Assembly (NCBI RefSeq): GCF_033242365.1
Contig: NZ_BTHK01000007.1
Span: 98,098 to 162,097 of the forward strand
Source of the DNA: Lachnoanaerobaculum sanguinis
GTDB taxonomy: Bacteria; Bacillota; Clostridia; Lachnospirales; Lachnospiraceae
Reading direction: 5' to 3'
Length of the DNA: 64,000 nucleotides
Under the pieces are notes generated by a model. The model saw only the letters and a list, made by a program, of their open reading frames with translations, was not told the DNA's origin and did no database searches. Shown here piece by piece: positions 35,883 to 46,018 of this stretch; positions within the stretch are counted from its first letter, which is position 1; each line of letters begins with the position of its first letter. Both the position numbers and the translations under genes were made by a program.

Positions 35883-36866
35883 ATGTCGAGTATACAAGAG
35901 GTTGCTAAAAAAGCCGGAGTAGGAGTGGGTACTGTTTCCAGAGTAATAAACGACAGTGGATATGTTTCCGAAAAAACCAGAAAAAAAGTTGAAGAAGTAA
36001 TTGAAGAGTTAAATTATAAGCCGAATGAGCTTGCCAGAAATTTGTTCAGAAACAGGACAAATATAGTTGCGGTAATCACACCGGCTATAGGTAACCCATA
36101 TTATGCGACACTTTACAGTGAAGTGGAAAAAAGGCTTCGAAAATACGGCTATAAAACAATGCTTTGCAATACTATAGGTGAAGCGACAAATGAAGAGGCT
36201 TATCTTGAGATGCTTGAGAGAAATATGGTGGACGGAATAATAACCGGTACACATACTTTGGATTACAGCAGTTATAAAAAGATAAAAGGACCGATTGTAG
36301 GATTTGATACTCCGAAACTCAATGATGATATTTTGATTGTAACTGTAGATCATGAGAAGGGTGGAATTCTTGCGGCAAAAGCGTTGATAGAGAGCGGATG
36401 CAAGGAAGTTTTGCAATTTACCGACGCAACTACAAAAAATTATCCTTTTATAAAGAGGCATAAGGCATTTGCAAAAGAAATAAAAAAAGCGGGACTTATA
36501 TGCCGTGAGTATAAACCTAAGATGGATAATTTTGAAGAAAAATTCATTCAGGAAAATATAGAGGAAGCTTTCAGCATGTATCCTAATGTGGACGGTGTTT
36601 TTGCAACGGATACCCATGCCTTATTATATATGAAAAAGGCTTTGAGTATGGGAATGAGAGTGCCGCAGGATTTAAAAGTGGTTGCATACGACGGAACCTT
36701 CATATTAAATACGGCATATCCGAGCCCAAGTGCTATAGTGCAGCCTATCGATAAATTGGCAAAGGTTGCTGTTGACAGTCTGCATGCCATTATAAACGGT
36801 GAGAAGGTGGACAGAAAGACAAAGGTACTCGATATAGAATTCAGACAGGGCATGACTACAAATTAG
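35883..36866 (+). CDS. LacI-family transcriptional regulator
   Basis: 327-aa LacI/PurR-type repressor. Helix-turn-helix at residues 4-24 (IQEVAKKAGVGVGTVSRVIND) followed by the hinge helix (YKPNELARNL). The rest is a periplasmic-binding-protein-like sensor domain. A GGCGGAGGGG site precedes the ATG. Genes on either side serve uptake and cleavage of a fructosyl sugar. The perfect 14-bp palindrome after the operon promoter is the likely operator. Inducer inferred to be sucrose, fructose or a phosphorylated form. Confidence 0.92.
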   Translation: MSSIQEVAKKAGVGVGTVSRVINDSGYVSEKTRKKVEEVIEELNYKPNELARNLFRNRTNIVAVITPAIGNPYYATLYSEVEKRLRKYGYKTMLCNTIGEATNEEAYLEMLERNMVDGIITGTHTLDYSSYKKIKGPIVGFDTPKLNDDILIVTVDHEKGGILAAKALIESGCKEVLQFTDATTKNYPFIKRHKAFAKEIKKAGLICREYKPKMDNFEEKFIQENIEEAFSMYPNVDGVFATDTHALLYMKKALSMGMRVPQDLKVVAYDGTFILNTAYPSPSAIVQPIDKLAKVAVDSLHAIINGEKVDRKTKVLDIEFRQGMTTN

Positions 36867-36885
36867 AAAGACAAGTGGTAATAAT

Positions 36886-38319
36886 ATGAACAACAAAGAA
36901 AAAGCAAATGAATATTTCAGAGAGAACAAATCAACAATAAAAGATAGTGAAAGACCGGTCTATCATTTTACTCCGGATATGGGATGGATGAACGATCCGA
37001 ACGGTTTTTCGTTCTTTGACGGTGAATATCATTTGTTTTATCAATATAACCCATATGATATAAAATGGGGTCCGATGCACTGGGGACATGCAAAGAGCAA
37101 AGATTTTGTAAACTGGGACAGATTACCTGTAGCATTGGCACCGGATGATGAAATAAACGGACAGTGCTTCTCCGGTACGGCACTTTGTGAAGGAGATAAA
37201 CATATACTTATTTATACCGTACATAATGACGGAAAAGAGGAGCAGGCCGTAGAAATCGGTGACGGTGTGGATTACAAGAGTATATCTAAAGAGTCTGTTA
37301 TTAAAGTGGAACATTTGCCGAAGGGATTTAGCGGTATAGACTTTAGGGATCCTAAAATTTGGAAGGAAGACGGAATATATTATTGTATAGTAAGTGCAAA
37401 GAATGAAAGAGGATTTGGCAGTATATTGCTCTTTGCTTCAAATAATCTGATTGACTGGGAGTATAAGAATATTCTTTTTGAAAACAACGGAGATTACGGC
37501 AAGATGTGGGAATGTCCGGATTTCTTTAAACTTAATGATAAGTATATATTGGTAGTCTCGGTAATGGAAATGCAGGCAAAGGGCAGAGAATACTTTAACG
37601 GACATCAGGTATTGTATTTTACAGGTGATTATGACAAGAAAAATTATAGATTTGAACCGACTGATAATGCAAGAACTTTGGATTTCGGGTTTGACTATTA
37701 CGCACCTCAAAGTCTGAGTATTAATGAGAGAACACTTTCGATTGCATGGCTGCATGATTGGGGAAATGATTTAACTCGTGACGGAGCAAAATGGTGTGGG
37801 CAGATGACCTACCCAAGGGAGATTGAACTAAAGAAAAATATTATTTATCAAATACCTGCAAAAGAGCTTGAAAAACATTATACAAACGAGTATAAAACAA
37901 GCTTTTGTTTGGAGAAGGATTATAAATTTCAAGATACAGAGTTAAATTCAAGAGTTGCAAGACTTGATTTGGATATTGAAAAGATTGATGCAAAGGAATG
38001 TATTATATATTTGGCGTCAAATCATAGATACAATTCTTTTATAAAGATAAATTTTAAAAAGAAAACATTGAAGTTCTCAAGAAGATTTTCAGGGCTGATT
38101 AAGGATGCCGTTGATGAGAGAAAGATAGATGTGGATATCAAGTCCGGAAAGTTAAGTCTAAGTATATTACTTGACAGATTCAGCGTAGAGATATTTGTAA
38201 ACGGTGGAAAAGAGGTATTAAGTTCAAGAATCTATACTCCTGCCGAGGCAAATGAAATCAGTTTTATTGCCGACGGTGAGGTAAGGGTAGATGCCTGCAA
38301 AAGAGATATAGTGGAATAA
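36886..38319 (+). CDS. Glycoside hydrolase family 32 (sucrose/fructan hydrolase)
   Basis: 477-aa intracellular GH32 enzyme (no signal peptide) that cleaves beta-fructosidic bonds in sucrose, sucrose-6-phosphate or fructo-oligosaccharides. The three conserved acidic sites are present: nucleophile D37 in WMNDPNG, D155 in FRDPK and the acid/base E209 in WECPD. A five-blade propeller is followed by a C-terminal beta-sandwich. Uptake here is by an ABC system, not a PTS, so the substrate is probably unphosphorylated sucrose or kestose. The ribosome binding site is weak. Confidence 0.93.
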   Translation: MNNKEKANEYFRENKSTIKDSERPVYHFTPDMGWMNDPNGFSFFDGEYHLFYQYNPYDIKWGPMHWGHAKSKDFVNWDRLPVALAPDDEINGQCFSGTALCEGDKHILIYTVHNDGKEEQAVEIGDGVDYKSISKESVIKVEHLPKGFSGIDFRDPKIWKEDGIYYCIVSAKNERGFGSILLFASNNLIDWEYKNILFENNGDYGKMWECPDFFKLNDKYILVVSVMEMQAKGREYFNGHQVLYFTGDYDKKNYRFEPTDNARTLDFGFDYYAPQSLSINERTLSIAWLHDWGNDLTRDGAKWCGQMTYPREIELKKNIIYQIPAKELEKHYTNEYKTSFCLEKDYKFQDTELNSRVARLDLDIEKIDAKECIIYLASNHRYNSFIKINFKKKTLKFSRRFSGLIKDAVDERKIDVDIKSGKLSLSILLDRFSVEIFVNGGKEVLSSRIYTPAEANEISFIADGEVRVDACKRDIVE

Positions 38320-38404
38320 TTTATTATACTTGAATATATAGAAACAAAAATGTTAATATATAACATAATAGTATTAAAGCCACTTTATAATGTTGGAGGT
38401 GTTT

Positions 38405-39721
38405 ATGAATTTATTCAAAAGGTTAATGTGTTCCGTATCGGCAGTGGCGGTTTCAGCTTTTTTAGTGATACCTGTTATGGCTGCAAATGAAGCACAGTGG
38501 AAGAGGAATGATAAGGGATGGTGGTATGAAGAGGCGGACGGTTCATACCCTACAAATGCATGGAAGCTTATTAAGGATAAATGGTATTATTTTGACGGAG
38601 TAGGCTATATGGTTGAAAACCGTTGGATAGGAAATTATTATCTCGGTGCTGACGGAGCTATGCTTGTAAATACTTCTACACCGGACGGCTATTATGTGGA
38701 TGCCACAGGCAAATGGGTGGAAGGAGTAAGAAATACAGTTAATATAAGTAAAACAAGTGGATCAGGCACAAAGAGAAGCTCTTTGGGTGGCGGAAGCTCA
38801 AGGAGCGGCGGCTCAGGCGGTTCGGGTGGAAGCAGAAGAAGCAGCGGCGGTTCAGGTGGAAGCGGAAGAAGCGGCGGAGGCTCAGGCGGCTCCGGTAGAA
38901 GCGGAAGAACCGGCGGAGGCGGAAGTGGAAGCGGTTCAGGTTCTTCATCGGGTAGCGGTGTAGGAACTGCAGGTACAACGGGAAATACAACAGCTTCAAA
39001 TAATACAGCTTCAAACAATACTGCGGTAAACAACAATAATACAACACCTTCAGTAAATAATAATGTTACCGTTCCTTCAGGAAACAACACTGTGGTGATA
39101 CCTTCAGGAAATACCGGAAATAATACGGTAACGACTCCAAATACAACAACTCCTGCAGTTTCTACTCAGGAGACTCAGGTAATAGAAGCATTAAAGGCAA
39201 TGGGACTGACTGAGAAAGAGGCAAAGCTTTACTATATGATCAATGCATATAGAGAAAGCCTTGGATTACCGAAGCTGTCATTCTCAAAATCTCTTACAGA
39301 AGTTGCAAGAGCACATGTACGTGATTCAAATACATATACACCTGAGAATCAGGTAGATTCCAGAGGTATTAAGGGAAATCTTCACAGCTGGTCAGGAAAC
39401 GGCATCTGGACTCCGGTAGTGTATACATCCGATCATGAATATCAGGATAAAATGTGGAGTAAGCCGAGAGAAATTACAAATTATACAGGAAACGGATATG
39501 AGATTTCAGCATCAGGAAGAAGGATAAGTCCCGAAACAGCACTTGATCTTTGGAAGGATTCTCCGGGACATAATCAGGTAATGTCTACGCAGGGAATGTG
39601 GTCTGATTTAAAAACCATGGGTGTTTCAATAGACGGACATTATGCACATGTGTGGTTCGGCAGTGATGCGGATCCTGACGGATACTATGATGTAGCTAAC
39701 TATGATGTAATTCATCCATAA
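38405..39721 (+). CDS. Secreted cell-wall-binding CAP-domain protein
   Basis: 438 aa from ATG 38405, with GGAGGTG just upstream; an ATG at 38390 lies before that site. Signal peptide at about 1-27. Then choline-binding-like repeats with the KGWWYEEADGSYPTNAW and KWYYFDGVGYM pattern (about 30-105). A linker of about 130 residues follows, first Gly/Ser/Arg-rich, then Asn/Thr-rich. The C-terminal CAP/SCP domain (about 270-438) has ARAHVRDSN and SPGHNQVM. Likely surface-anchored. The linker DNA is GC-rich and repetitive against its surroundings. Confidence 0.88.
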   Translation: MNLFKRLMCSVSAVAVSAFLVIPVMAANEAQWKRNDKGWWYEEADGSYPTNAWKLIKDKWYYFDGVGYMVENRWIGNYYLGADGAMLVNTSTPDGYYVDATGKWVEGVRNTVNISKTSGSGTKRSSLGGGSSRSGGSGGSGGSRRSSGGSGGSGRSGGGSGGSGRSGRTGGGGSGSGSGSSSGSGVGTAGTTGNTTASNNTASNNTAVNNNNTTPSVNNNVTVPSGNNTVVIPSGNTGNNTVTTPNTTTPAVSTQETQVIEALKAMGLTEKEAKLYYMINAYRESLGLPKLSFSKSLTEVARAHVRDSNTYTPENQVDSRGIKGNLHSWSGNGIWTPVVYTSDHEYQDKMWSKPREITNYTGNGYEISASGRRISPETALDLWKDSPGHNQVMSTQGMWSDLKTMGVSIDGHYAHVWFGSDADPDGYYDVANYDVIHP

Positions 39722-39750
39722 TTAAAATTTAAATACCTTTATGATTGTAG

Positions 39751-39784
39751 ACAGGCCTTTCGCTGATGTGGAAGGTCTGTTTTT
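39751..39784 (+). terminator. Terminator after the CAP-domain gene
   Basis: ACAGGCCTT (39751-39759) pairs with AAGGTCTGT (39772-39780), one G-T, then TTTT. Confidence 0.85.
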
Positions 39785-39801
39785 AAATATTAAAAGTATG
39801 A

Positions 39802-39807
39802 TATAAT
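39802..39807 (+). promoter_or_regulatory. Extended -10 promoter of pdxK-jet operon
   Basis: TATAAT with an upstream TGA, 30 bp before the pyridoxamine kinase start. The same 13-mer TATGATATAATCA is found before the DUF6440 gene. No clear -35. Confidence 0.6.
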
Positions 39808-39836
39808 CAGCATAGTTATAAAAAGGAGAGACAGAT

Positions 39837-40658
39837 ATGAACAAAAATAAACAGATACTTCTTATTAATGATTTGGCGGGATATGGTAAAGTGGCACTTT
39901 CAGCTATGATGCCTATATTTTCAAATATGGGATTTGAGATATTTACGCTTCCTACAGCATTGGTATCTAATACTCTTGATTACGGTAAGTTTGAAATTCT
40001 TGATACCAAAGATTATATTCTAAATACTGTAAATGTATGGGAGCAGCTTGGATTTACATTTGAATCAATAGCACTTGGATTTATAGCTTCTGATGAAGAG
40101 GCAGGTATTTTGGCGGATTTTTGTGCCAAGCAAAAAGAAAAAGGAAGTTTTATATTTGTGGATCCTATAATGGGAGATGACGGAAGCCTTTATAACGGTA
40201 TATCAAAAGATGCTATAGAAAGTCGTAGAAAATTACTGAAATTTGCAGATCTTATAAAGCCCAATTATACAGAAGCCTGCCTTCTTACGGAAATGGAGTA
40301 TAAAGACAGAGGGATTACAAATGAAGAAGAAGAACAATTACTTAGGAAATTGAGCGAAGAAAATAATGCTTCTGTGATTATTACCTCCGTACCTTTTAAT
40401 GATAAGAAATGCTGTGTCGGATTTGACAGTAAAAATGGGACGAGCTTCAGAATTGAATATGATGAGATAGTTGTGCGCTTTCCTGGAACCGGAGATATAT
40501 TCTCGGCTATTTTGGTAGGAGATATATTGAACGGAAAATCACTTCCGGATGCAACATCACATTCAATGGAAGTTGTAAAGAAAATGATTGAATTAAATAT
40601 AGATAAGGCAGATAAGTATCGTGGTATACCGGTGGAACAGTATTTGGAATTAATATAG
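39837..40658 (+). CDS. pdxK: Pyridoxamine/pyridoxal kinase, copy 1
   Basis: 273-aa ribokinase-superfamily enzyme of the PdxY/PdxK type, phosphorylating vitamin B6 vitamers with ATP. Motifs: INDLAGYGKVALSAM at the start, DPIMGDDGSLY and the C-terminal GTGDIFSA with the catalytic Asp. AAAGGAGAG precedes the start. Its stop is 1 nt from the jetA start, so the Wadjet operon appears to be read from this promoter. A second pdxK-type gene lies at 60858. Confidence 0.85.
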   Translation: MNKNKQILLINDLAGYGKVALSAMMPIFSNMGFEIFTLPTALVSNTLDYGKFEILDTKDYILNTVNVWEQLGFTFESIALGFIASDEEAGILADFCAKQKEKGSFIFVDPIMGDDGSLYNGISKDAIESRRKLLKFADLIKPNYTEACLLTEMEYKDRGITNEEEEQLLRKLSEENNASVIITSVPFNDKKCCVGFDSKNGTSFRIEYDEIVVRFPGTGDIFSAILVGDILNGKSLPDATSHSMEVVKKMIELNIDKADKYRGIPVEQYLELI

Positions 40659-40659
40659 T

Positions 40660-42066
40660 ATGAATATATTTGATGAAGTAGATGAAAATCTGTTCAGACC
40701 TCTGACAGGTACAAATAAAAGAAAATATGTAGATATTCTTGCTCTTATTTGGGAAAAGTGCAAGCGAATGCCTATGTATGCTATAGAAAAAAGTACAATA
40801 TTTGATATGGCGGAGGAATATCTCCTGGGACTTGATGAGAAGGTTGAACCGGATATGGAAGAGCAGGAATATACAAGCGGAAATATAGCAGATATGAGGA
40901 CTATTTCCGGAAGCTTCATAAGAAGACTTAGAGATACAGGCTGGCTTTTGGAAAAGCCGGGTGAATATGAGGATGAGGATAATCTGGCAATTCATTATAA
41001 GGTAGTGCCTATATTGAAATCCTTTCAGGAAATTATCAGTCCCACTATCATCACTTATAAGGGAAAGCTTTTTAAAATATATTCCATGTTTGAACATATA
41101 TCGGAACAAGGCAGCCCTTATGAAGGAGTCTTAAAAGAAGCTTCTGAGGATTTTGACAATCTGAATCAAGCCCTCAGGACATTGGCGGCATCTATTGAAG
41201 ACCATATAAATGATCTGACATTGGGAAAAAGTCCTGAAGAAATATTGGATTTTTTTGAAAAATATGAGGAAAAGATAGTTGTGGGATCATATCACAGATT
41301 TAAGACAAATGATAATTTGTTTTATTATAGAAGCAGTTTGTATGAGAGTCTTGACAGATGTGAAGATAATCTTTTTGATGCTTTGGTACTTGATTATATG
41401 GATACCGAGCGTGTTGAAAGAGATGAGGCAGGTGTAAAAATAAAAGAGCTTATACAAAAGCTTCGTATGGATATCGAGGAAATGGAAGCGATAATGCGAA
41501 CCATTGATGACAGGCATATTTTATATAGAACCAGGGCAGTGCAAAGAGCACAGTTTTTGCTTCTGTCTGACGGAAGCAGTAAGAGTAAAATCAATAATAT
41601 ACTTAAGTTTTACGCAAGTCAGATAAACACTAAAGAGGATGTGTATGATGAAGATGACAGCATTGCATCCTATATTTTTCAGATATTCGTACAAAACTTC
41701 TTTGACTGTAACTCTCTTTCCACGCCTGTTAAAAAGCGAAAGCCTACTGCTATTGAATTTATGGATATTATTGAGGAACTGGACCAAGAGCTTATAGATG
41801 AGAAAAATCGAAAGATGATGGAATACATAAAAAATGCATTGACATCTGAAAATGTTAACAGATTTGCAAGAGATATACTAAACGGAAATCATGCGGTGCA
41901 AATAAGCTCGATATTTGAAAATGACCTGGATACTTTAATAAAAATTATAGGTCTGTATACATATTCCAAGACTTCAGAAAGAGAGTATGATATAAGGCTT
42001 AGAGATAATGTGGTGGAGTCAAACGGTGTGAGGTTCAAAGATTTTATTGTTGAGGAAAGAAGGTAA
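40660..42066 (+). CDS. jetA: Wadjet subunit JetA (kleisin-like)
   Basis: 468-aa protein matching Wadjet JetA by start (MNIFDEVDENLFRPLTG), mostly helical build and place in a four-gene set. JetA is the kleisin-like bridge of an MksBEF-type SMC complex that recognises and cuts small circular plasmids. It begins 1 nt after pdxK and its stop overlaps jetB (TAATG). The subtype cannot be fixed by eye; the DUF5716-like JetA look suggests type II. Confidence 0.82.
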   Translation: MNIFDEVDENLFRPLTGTNKRKYVDILALIWEKCKRMPMYAIEKSTIFDMAEEYLLGLDEKVEPDMEEQEYTSGNIADMRTISGSFIRRLRDTGWLLEKPGEYEDEDNLAIHYKVVPILKSFQEIISPTIITYKGKLFKIYSMFEHISEQGSPYEGVLKEASEDFDNLNQALRTLAASIEDHINDLTLGKSPEEILDFFEKYEEKIVVGSYHRFKTNDNLFYYRSSLYESLDRCEDNLFDALVLDYMDTERVERDEAGVKIKELIQKLRMDIEEMEAIMRTIDDRHILYRTRAVQRAQFLLLSDGSSKSKINNILKFYASQINTKEDVYDEDDSIASYIFQIFVQNFFDCNSLSTPVKKRKPTAIEFMDIIEELDQELIDEKNRKMMEYIKNALTSENVNRFARDILNGNHAVQISSIFENDLDTLIKIIGLYTYSKTSEREYDIRLRDNVVESNGVRFKDFIVEERR

Positions 42067-42641
42067 TGGCAACAGATATAAAAGAAGAGATAGCTAATTA
42101 TTTATTGAATAATTGTTTTCTGATGGGAACAGTGGATACTACAAGAGAGAAGTATTACTATGTTATAAATCATGAAGAAAGTTTCAGACAGATTTTCTTG
42201 CCTATCGGATATACTTTGGTCATTCATAGAAATTTGAGAGTTGTTCAGCTTATAAATAATCATGGCAGCGGAAGAATTGCATTAAGAAAATATGAGAGTA
42301 TTATCTTGCTTATTTTCAGGCTCTTATATGTGGAAAAGAGAGAAAGTTTATCCACAAATGAAGACAGAATTTATGCTACAGTTGAGGAAATTAAAAATGA
42401 ATATGAGAAGCTGAATTTGCCAAGAAAATTTGACAGAGTTTTTTTAGAGGATTCCATCAGAAATATAAAAAGATATAATCTGGTACAGGTAGCAGATAAA
42501 TTAGTTGATATGGATGCCAAAATACAGATCTATCCTTCTGTTATGCTTGCAATGCCTGATACCGATATTTCAAAAGCATATGATGAAACTGTTAAGTTGC
42601 TTTCTCAATACGAAAACTCTGAAGAGGAGGATGAAGAATGA
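42066..42641 (+). CDS. jetB: Wadjet subunit JetB (kite/winged-helix)
   Basis: 191-aa MukE/MksE-like protein with two winged-helix regions (RIALRKYESIILLIFRLLY and the FLEDSIRNIKRYNLV region) and an acidic tail (ENSEEEDEE). It dimerises and binds the JetA kleisin. It overlaps jetA by 1 nt and jetC by 4 nt (ATGA), so translation is coupled across the set. Confidence 0.82.
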   Translation: MATDIKEEIANYLLNNCFLMGTVDTTREKYYYVINHEESFRQIFLPIGYTLVIHRNLRVVQLINNHGSGRIALRKYESIILLIFRLLYVEKRESLSTNEDRIYATVEEIKNEYEKLNLPRKFDRVFLEDSIRNIKRYNLVQVADKLVDMDAKIQIYPSVMLAMPDTDISKAYDETVKLLSQYENSEEEDEE

Positions 42642-45600
42642 TAAGAATGACAAGACTTCATCTGATAAATTGGCATAATTTTCAAGATGATATTATAGAT
42701 TTTAAAAATATCACATATCTTTTGGGCGTAAATGCAGTAGGAAAGACAACTATAATGGATGCAGTCAGGTACTGCCTCACCACTAATAAGGACTTTAATA
42801 CTGCCGGAAATAAAAAGAGCGGCAGAACTCTTTTAGGCTCGGTTCACCAAAAACAGAGAGCGGAGGACAGCTATCTTCGTCCGGGGCATACAGTTTCCTA
42901 TATAGGCATTGAATTTTTGGACGAGGCTATTAAAAAGACATTTGTAATAATTGCACGTGTGGAATCGGAAACTCCAAAGCAGGATTTGAGGGGAGTGTAT
43001 CAGGATTGGTATATTACAAAACCGGGATACAGCCTTTTGGATATTCCTTTTTTTGTAAAGAGCAAAGAAGGAAAAAGTCCTGCTTCAAGAGAAGCTTTTA
43101 AGCTTGATAATAAGGGGATTGACAGGGCTTCAAATCAGGCTGATGCCAGAAGAAGGATCTGTCGTATGCTCGGTATCGGTGAGGCGGATTCTCCTATCGG
43201 AAAGAAATTTAATGAAGTATTTCATATGGGTACAAGCCTGGAGGATATAAAGGATATAAGAGAGTTCATTTATACTTATATTCTGCCGGAGCCTGAGGTA
43301 AATATTGATTTTTTGCAAAAGGATATGATTGAGCTGGAAAGGTTGCAGGAGATACTCCAGGAGGCATCTGACAGAGAGGCTTTATTAAAAGAGATAAATG
43401 AAAAAATAAAGAGTGCAAGAGAACTCTTGGTTAAGGTGAAAATAAATGAAATATTGGTTGCCTACGCAAATCTTCAAGGAAATATAGAAGAAACAAATGA
43501 AAGAAAATATCTTATTGATGAGTGGGAAGTAAGTTTATCTTTGCTGGAGGAAAAACTTACAGAGCTTTCAGGCAGAGAATCAAAAGCCTCAGAACTTTTA
43601 TATGAAGCACAAAGGGCAGCTGAAAACAATGCTGAAAATAAGGAGATGCTCTCTCTTGAGAGTGAAAATAAAAATAATAAAATTGAAGAGAAAAGGCTTA
43701 CAGAAGAAGCGGAAAAGTTTGATAATGTGGTTAAAGACTTATTTGAATTAAAGGATAAATTAAATAAGCTTGGATTTATTTTTGATATAGATAATTGTAT
43801 AAGAGATGAAAATTGCTTTGAAGAAACAAAGATTGCAGAGATAAAAAGAATTGCCAAGATTTTTGCAGATATGGAAGAACAGATAAAAAATTATGATGCA
43901 AAAATAAGGACTGATATAGCGAAGTTAAATGAGGAAGGCAAAGGACTTTCAAGTAAAATAAAATCACTTGAGTCAGGAGTGATGTGTTATCCCAAAGAAG
44001 CAATATTTGTCAGAGACAAGATAAATGAGGCCTTGAGTGAACAGAGTAAGAAGTCGGATGCCAGACTTTTGTGTGAGCTTTTATATATGACAGACAGGAG
44101 TTGGCAGGATGCAGTGGAGAGCTACTTAAATACACAGAGATTTAATATCATTGTAGAACCTGATAATTATATTTTAGCAAAGAAAGTTTTTATCTCTTTG
44201 GGAGATAAGGTCAACGGTATAGGACTTATAGATACGAGAAAAATAAAAAATGTAGAATATAAGACTGAGAAAGACTCTTATCTGGGCGATAAGATTGAAT
44301 CTGAAAATATATATGCCAAGGCATATGCAAGATTTGTGATGAAAGATGTTATATGCTGCGAATCTTCAGATGATTTGGAGAAATTTTCAAAGAGTGTTAC
44401 CAAAGACAGACTTAGATTTCAAAGCTTCTGCTTACAGAGAATGGCAAAAAGAGAACATTTTATCGGTGTGGATGCCATTGAAAAGCAGTTAAAAGCTGCA
44501 AAAAAAGAACTTTTGGATATACAAAACAGCTTGAAAGAGTTTGAAGATGCAAAGAAAAACTTTGACTTGGTATATAACGGATATACAAAGTTTAGAGCCG
44601 GAGAGGGCTTTAGTAAGCTTGAAAAGTATTGTGAATCGGGGAAAAAAGCTAAGGAGCTTGGAATAAAGATAGCGGATATAGCTAAGAAGATAGAAGAATT
44701 TAAGCAAAATCCAATATTGCTCGCAATGTATGACAGAGTCAAGGAATGCAAAAAGAGTGTGAATTATATCAGAGATGAGATAACGGATGCCAAGGCAAAA
44801 AAGCAAAATATAATTGATAATATAAGAAAATCAAATTTGCTTATAGAAGAGCTTAAAAAGAATCTGGAAGAGCTTAAAATTGTATATGAAAACAGTATAA
44901 AAGGATATTCGGAATTTGCACTTGATGTGGAAAAGAAATATTTAAACGAAAGAAAGTCTAAAAAAGCTTCTGCTATTGCATACAATTTTTCAAATCGTAT
45001 GGCACATGATAATATAGCATTAAACAGCTATTTAAATCAGGAATTGATACCTTTACAACAAAAATATACCGCCAAATATACTTGCGACTATGCTACAGGC
45101 TTGGAAGGGGCGAATCGGTACATGCAAGAATACCTTACTCTGCAAAATATTGAGCTGGAAAGACATAAGAATGAACTTGCAAAGGCTCAGATTCGCTGTA
45201 AGGACAGATTTCGCAAGGAAGTGCTATTTAGGATGAAGGACGATATCTTAAGGGCAAGGCAGCAGTTTAAGCAAATAAATCGTGTTATGGAAAATCTGGA
45301 ATATGGTGAGGAAAGCTATAGATTCGGAATTGACAAGAGCAAAGATAAGGAACTGGGACTTTTCTACGATATTATTATGGATAAGGACAATCAGCAAATT
45401 GACAGAGAAAATGATATGCTTACATATATGGCTGAGGTAAATAAGTCCGAGGTATTTGAAAGTCAGATTGATGACTTTATGAGTAGAATAATGATAGATG
45501 TGGAAGAGCATGCGAAACAAAATCTAACAGGTCAAAAGTCAAAGGCCAAAAGTATGGGAATGTATGTGGACTATAGGACTTATCTGGACTATGATATTAT

Positions 45601-45967
45601 TATAAAAAATTCAGTGACAGAGAAGGAAGTAGCATTGTCAAAAGTAAGCGGTGAGGGCAGCGGTGGAGAGAATCAAGCTCCGTTTTATGTAGCAATATGT
45701 TCTTCACTTTTGCAAATTTATGAGCAAAGTAAGGAAGAGTCTATGAGGCTCATATTGTTGGATGAGGCATTCAACAATATGACCAGCGACAGAATCGAGC
45801 CTATGATGAACATGTTTAAGAAGTTGAATTTGCAACTGGTGCTTATAGCTACAGCCGAGAAGGCTACATCAATTTTACCATATTGTGATATTACCTACTC
45901 AATAGTTAAATCAGGAAACAGAAATGCAATACGAGCTTTTGAGAGGTTGGAGGATGGATTACGGTAA
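42638..45967 (+). CDS. jetC: Wadjet SMC-like ATPase JetC
   Basis: 1109-aa SMC/MukB-like ATPase. Walker A is GVNAVGKTT (30-38). Two long coiled-coil regions surround a hinge (about 240-450 and 590-800). The ATPase signature is SGEGSGGEN and Walker B LILLDEAFNNM near the end. ATP-driven loop extrusion by JetABC senses small DNA circles. The stop lies in a 34-bp sequence that recurs 282 bp downstream over the jetD start. Confidence 0.92.
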   Translation: MIRMTRLHLINWHNFQDDIIDFKNITYLLGVNAVGKTTIMDAVRYCLTTNKDFNTAGNKKSGRTLLGSVHQKQRAEDSYLRPGHTVSYIGIEFLDEAIKKTFVIIARVESETPKQDLRGVYQDWYITKPGYSLLDIPFFVKSKEGKSPASREAFKLDNKGIDRASNQADARRRICRMLGIGEADSPIGKKFNEVFHMGTSLEDIKDIREFIYTYILPEPEVNIDFLQKDMIELERLQEILQEASDREALLKEINEKIKSARELLVKVKINEILVAYANLQGNIEETNERKYLIDEWEVSLSLLEEKLTELSGRESKASELLYEAQRAAENNAENKEMLSLESENKNNKIEEKRLTEEAEKFDNVVKDLFELKDKLNKLGFIFDIDNCIRDENCFEETKIAEIKRIAKIFADMEEQIKNYDAKIRTDIAKLNEEGKGLSSKIKSLESGVMCYPKEAIFVRDKINEALSEQSKKSDARLLCELLYMTDRSWQDAVESYLNTQRFNIIVEPDNYILAKKVFISLGDKVNGIGLIDTRKIKNVEYKTEKDSYLGDKIESENIYAKAYARFVMKDVICCESSDDLEKFSKSVTKDRLRFQSFCLQRMAKREHFIGVDAIEKQLKAAKKELLDIQNSLKEFEDAKKNFDLVYNGYTKFRAGEGFSKLEKYCESGKKAKELGIKIADIAKKIEEFKQNPILLAMYDRVKECKKSVNYIRDEITDAKAKKQNIIDNIRKSNLLIEELKKNLEELKIVYENSIKGYSEFALDVEKKYLNERKSKKASAIAYNFSNRMAHDNIALNSYLNQELIPLQQKYTAKYTCDYATGLEGANRYMQEYLTLQNIELERHKNELAKAQIRCKDRFRKEVLFRMKDDILRARQQFKQINRVMENLEYGEESYRFGIDKSKDKELGLFYDIIMDKDNQQIDRENDMLTYMAEVNKSEVFESQIDDFMSRIMIDVEEHAKQNLTGQKSKAKSMGMYVDYRTYLDYDIIIKNSVTEKEVALSKVSGEGSGGENQAPFYVAICSSLLQIYEQSKEESMRLILLDEAFNNMTSDRIEPMMNMFKKLNLQLVLIATAEKATSILPYCDITYSIVKSGNRNAIRAFERLEDGLR

Positions 45968-45973
45968 GGATAT
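45940..45973 (+). repeat. Left copy of 34-bp direct repeat at jetC-jetD junction
   Basis: Starts TGAGAGGTTGGAGG and ends CGGTAAGGATAT, identical to 46222-46255. It contains the jetC stop and an orphan jetD start (ATG 45954) that now stops after ten codons (MDYGKDISCY). Confidence 0.95.
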
Positions 45974-45982
45974 AAGTTGTTA

Positions 45983-46012
45983 TTGACTTTATGTTTATAA
46001 ATAGATTATAAT
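45983..46012 (+). promoter_or_regulatory. Strong promoter inside the jetC-jetD insert
   Basis: TTGACT (45983-45988), an 18-bp spacer and TATAAT (46007-46012). Predicted start near 46019. It reads into two hairpins and could also feed jetD by read-through. Confidence 0.75.
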
Positions 46013-46018
46013 TTATTA

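Noticed and set aside
36009..36617. Minus-strand 202-aa ORF
   Set aside because: Shadow of the LacI gene, with no start signal or domain.
38692..39090. Minus-strand proline/leucine-rich ORFs of 132 and 102 aa
   Set aside because: Shadows of the repetitive Gly/Ser linker of the CAP protein, with no ribosome binding site.
40507..41109. Minus-strand 200-aa ORF across pdxK and jetA
   Set aside because: Antisense to two well-supported genes, with low-complexity composition.
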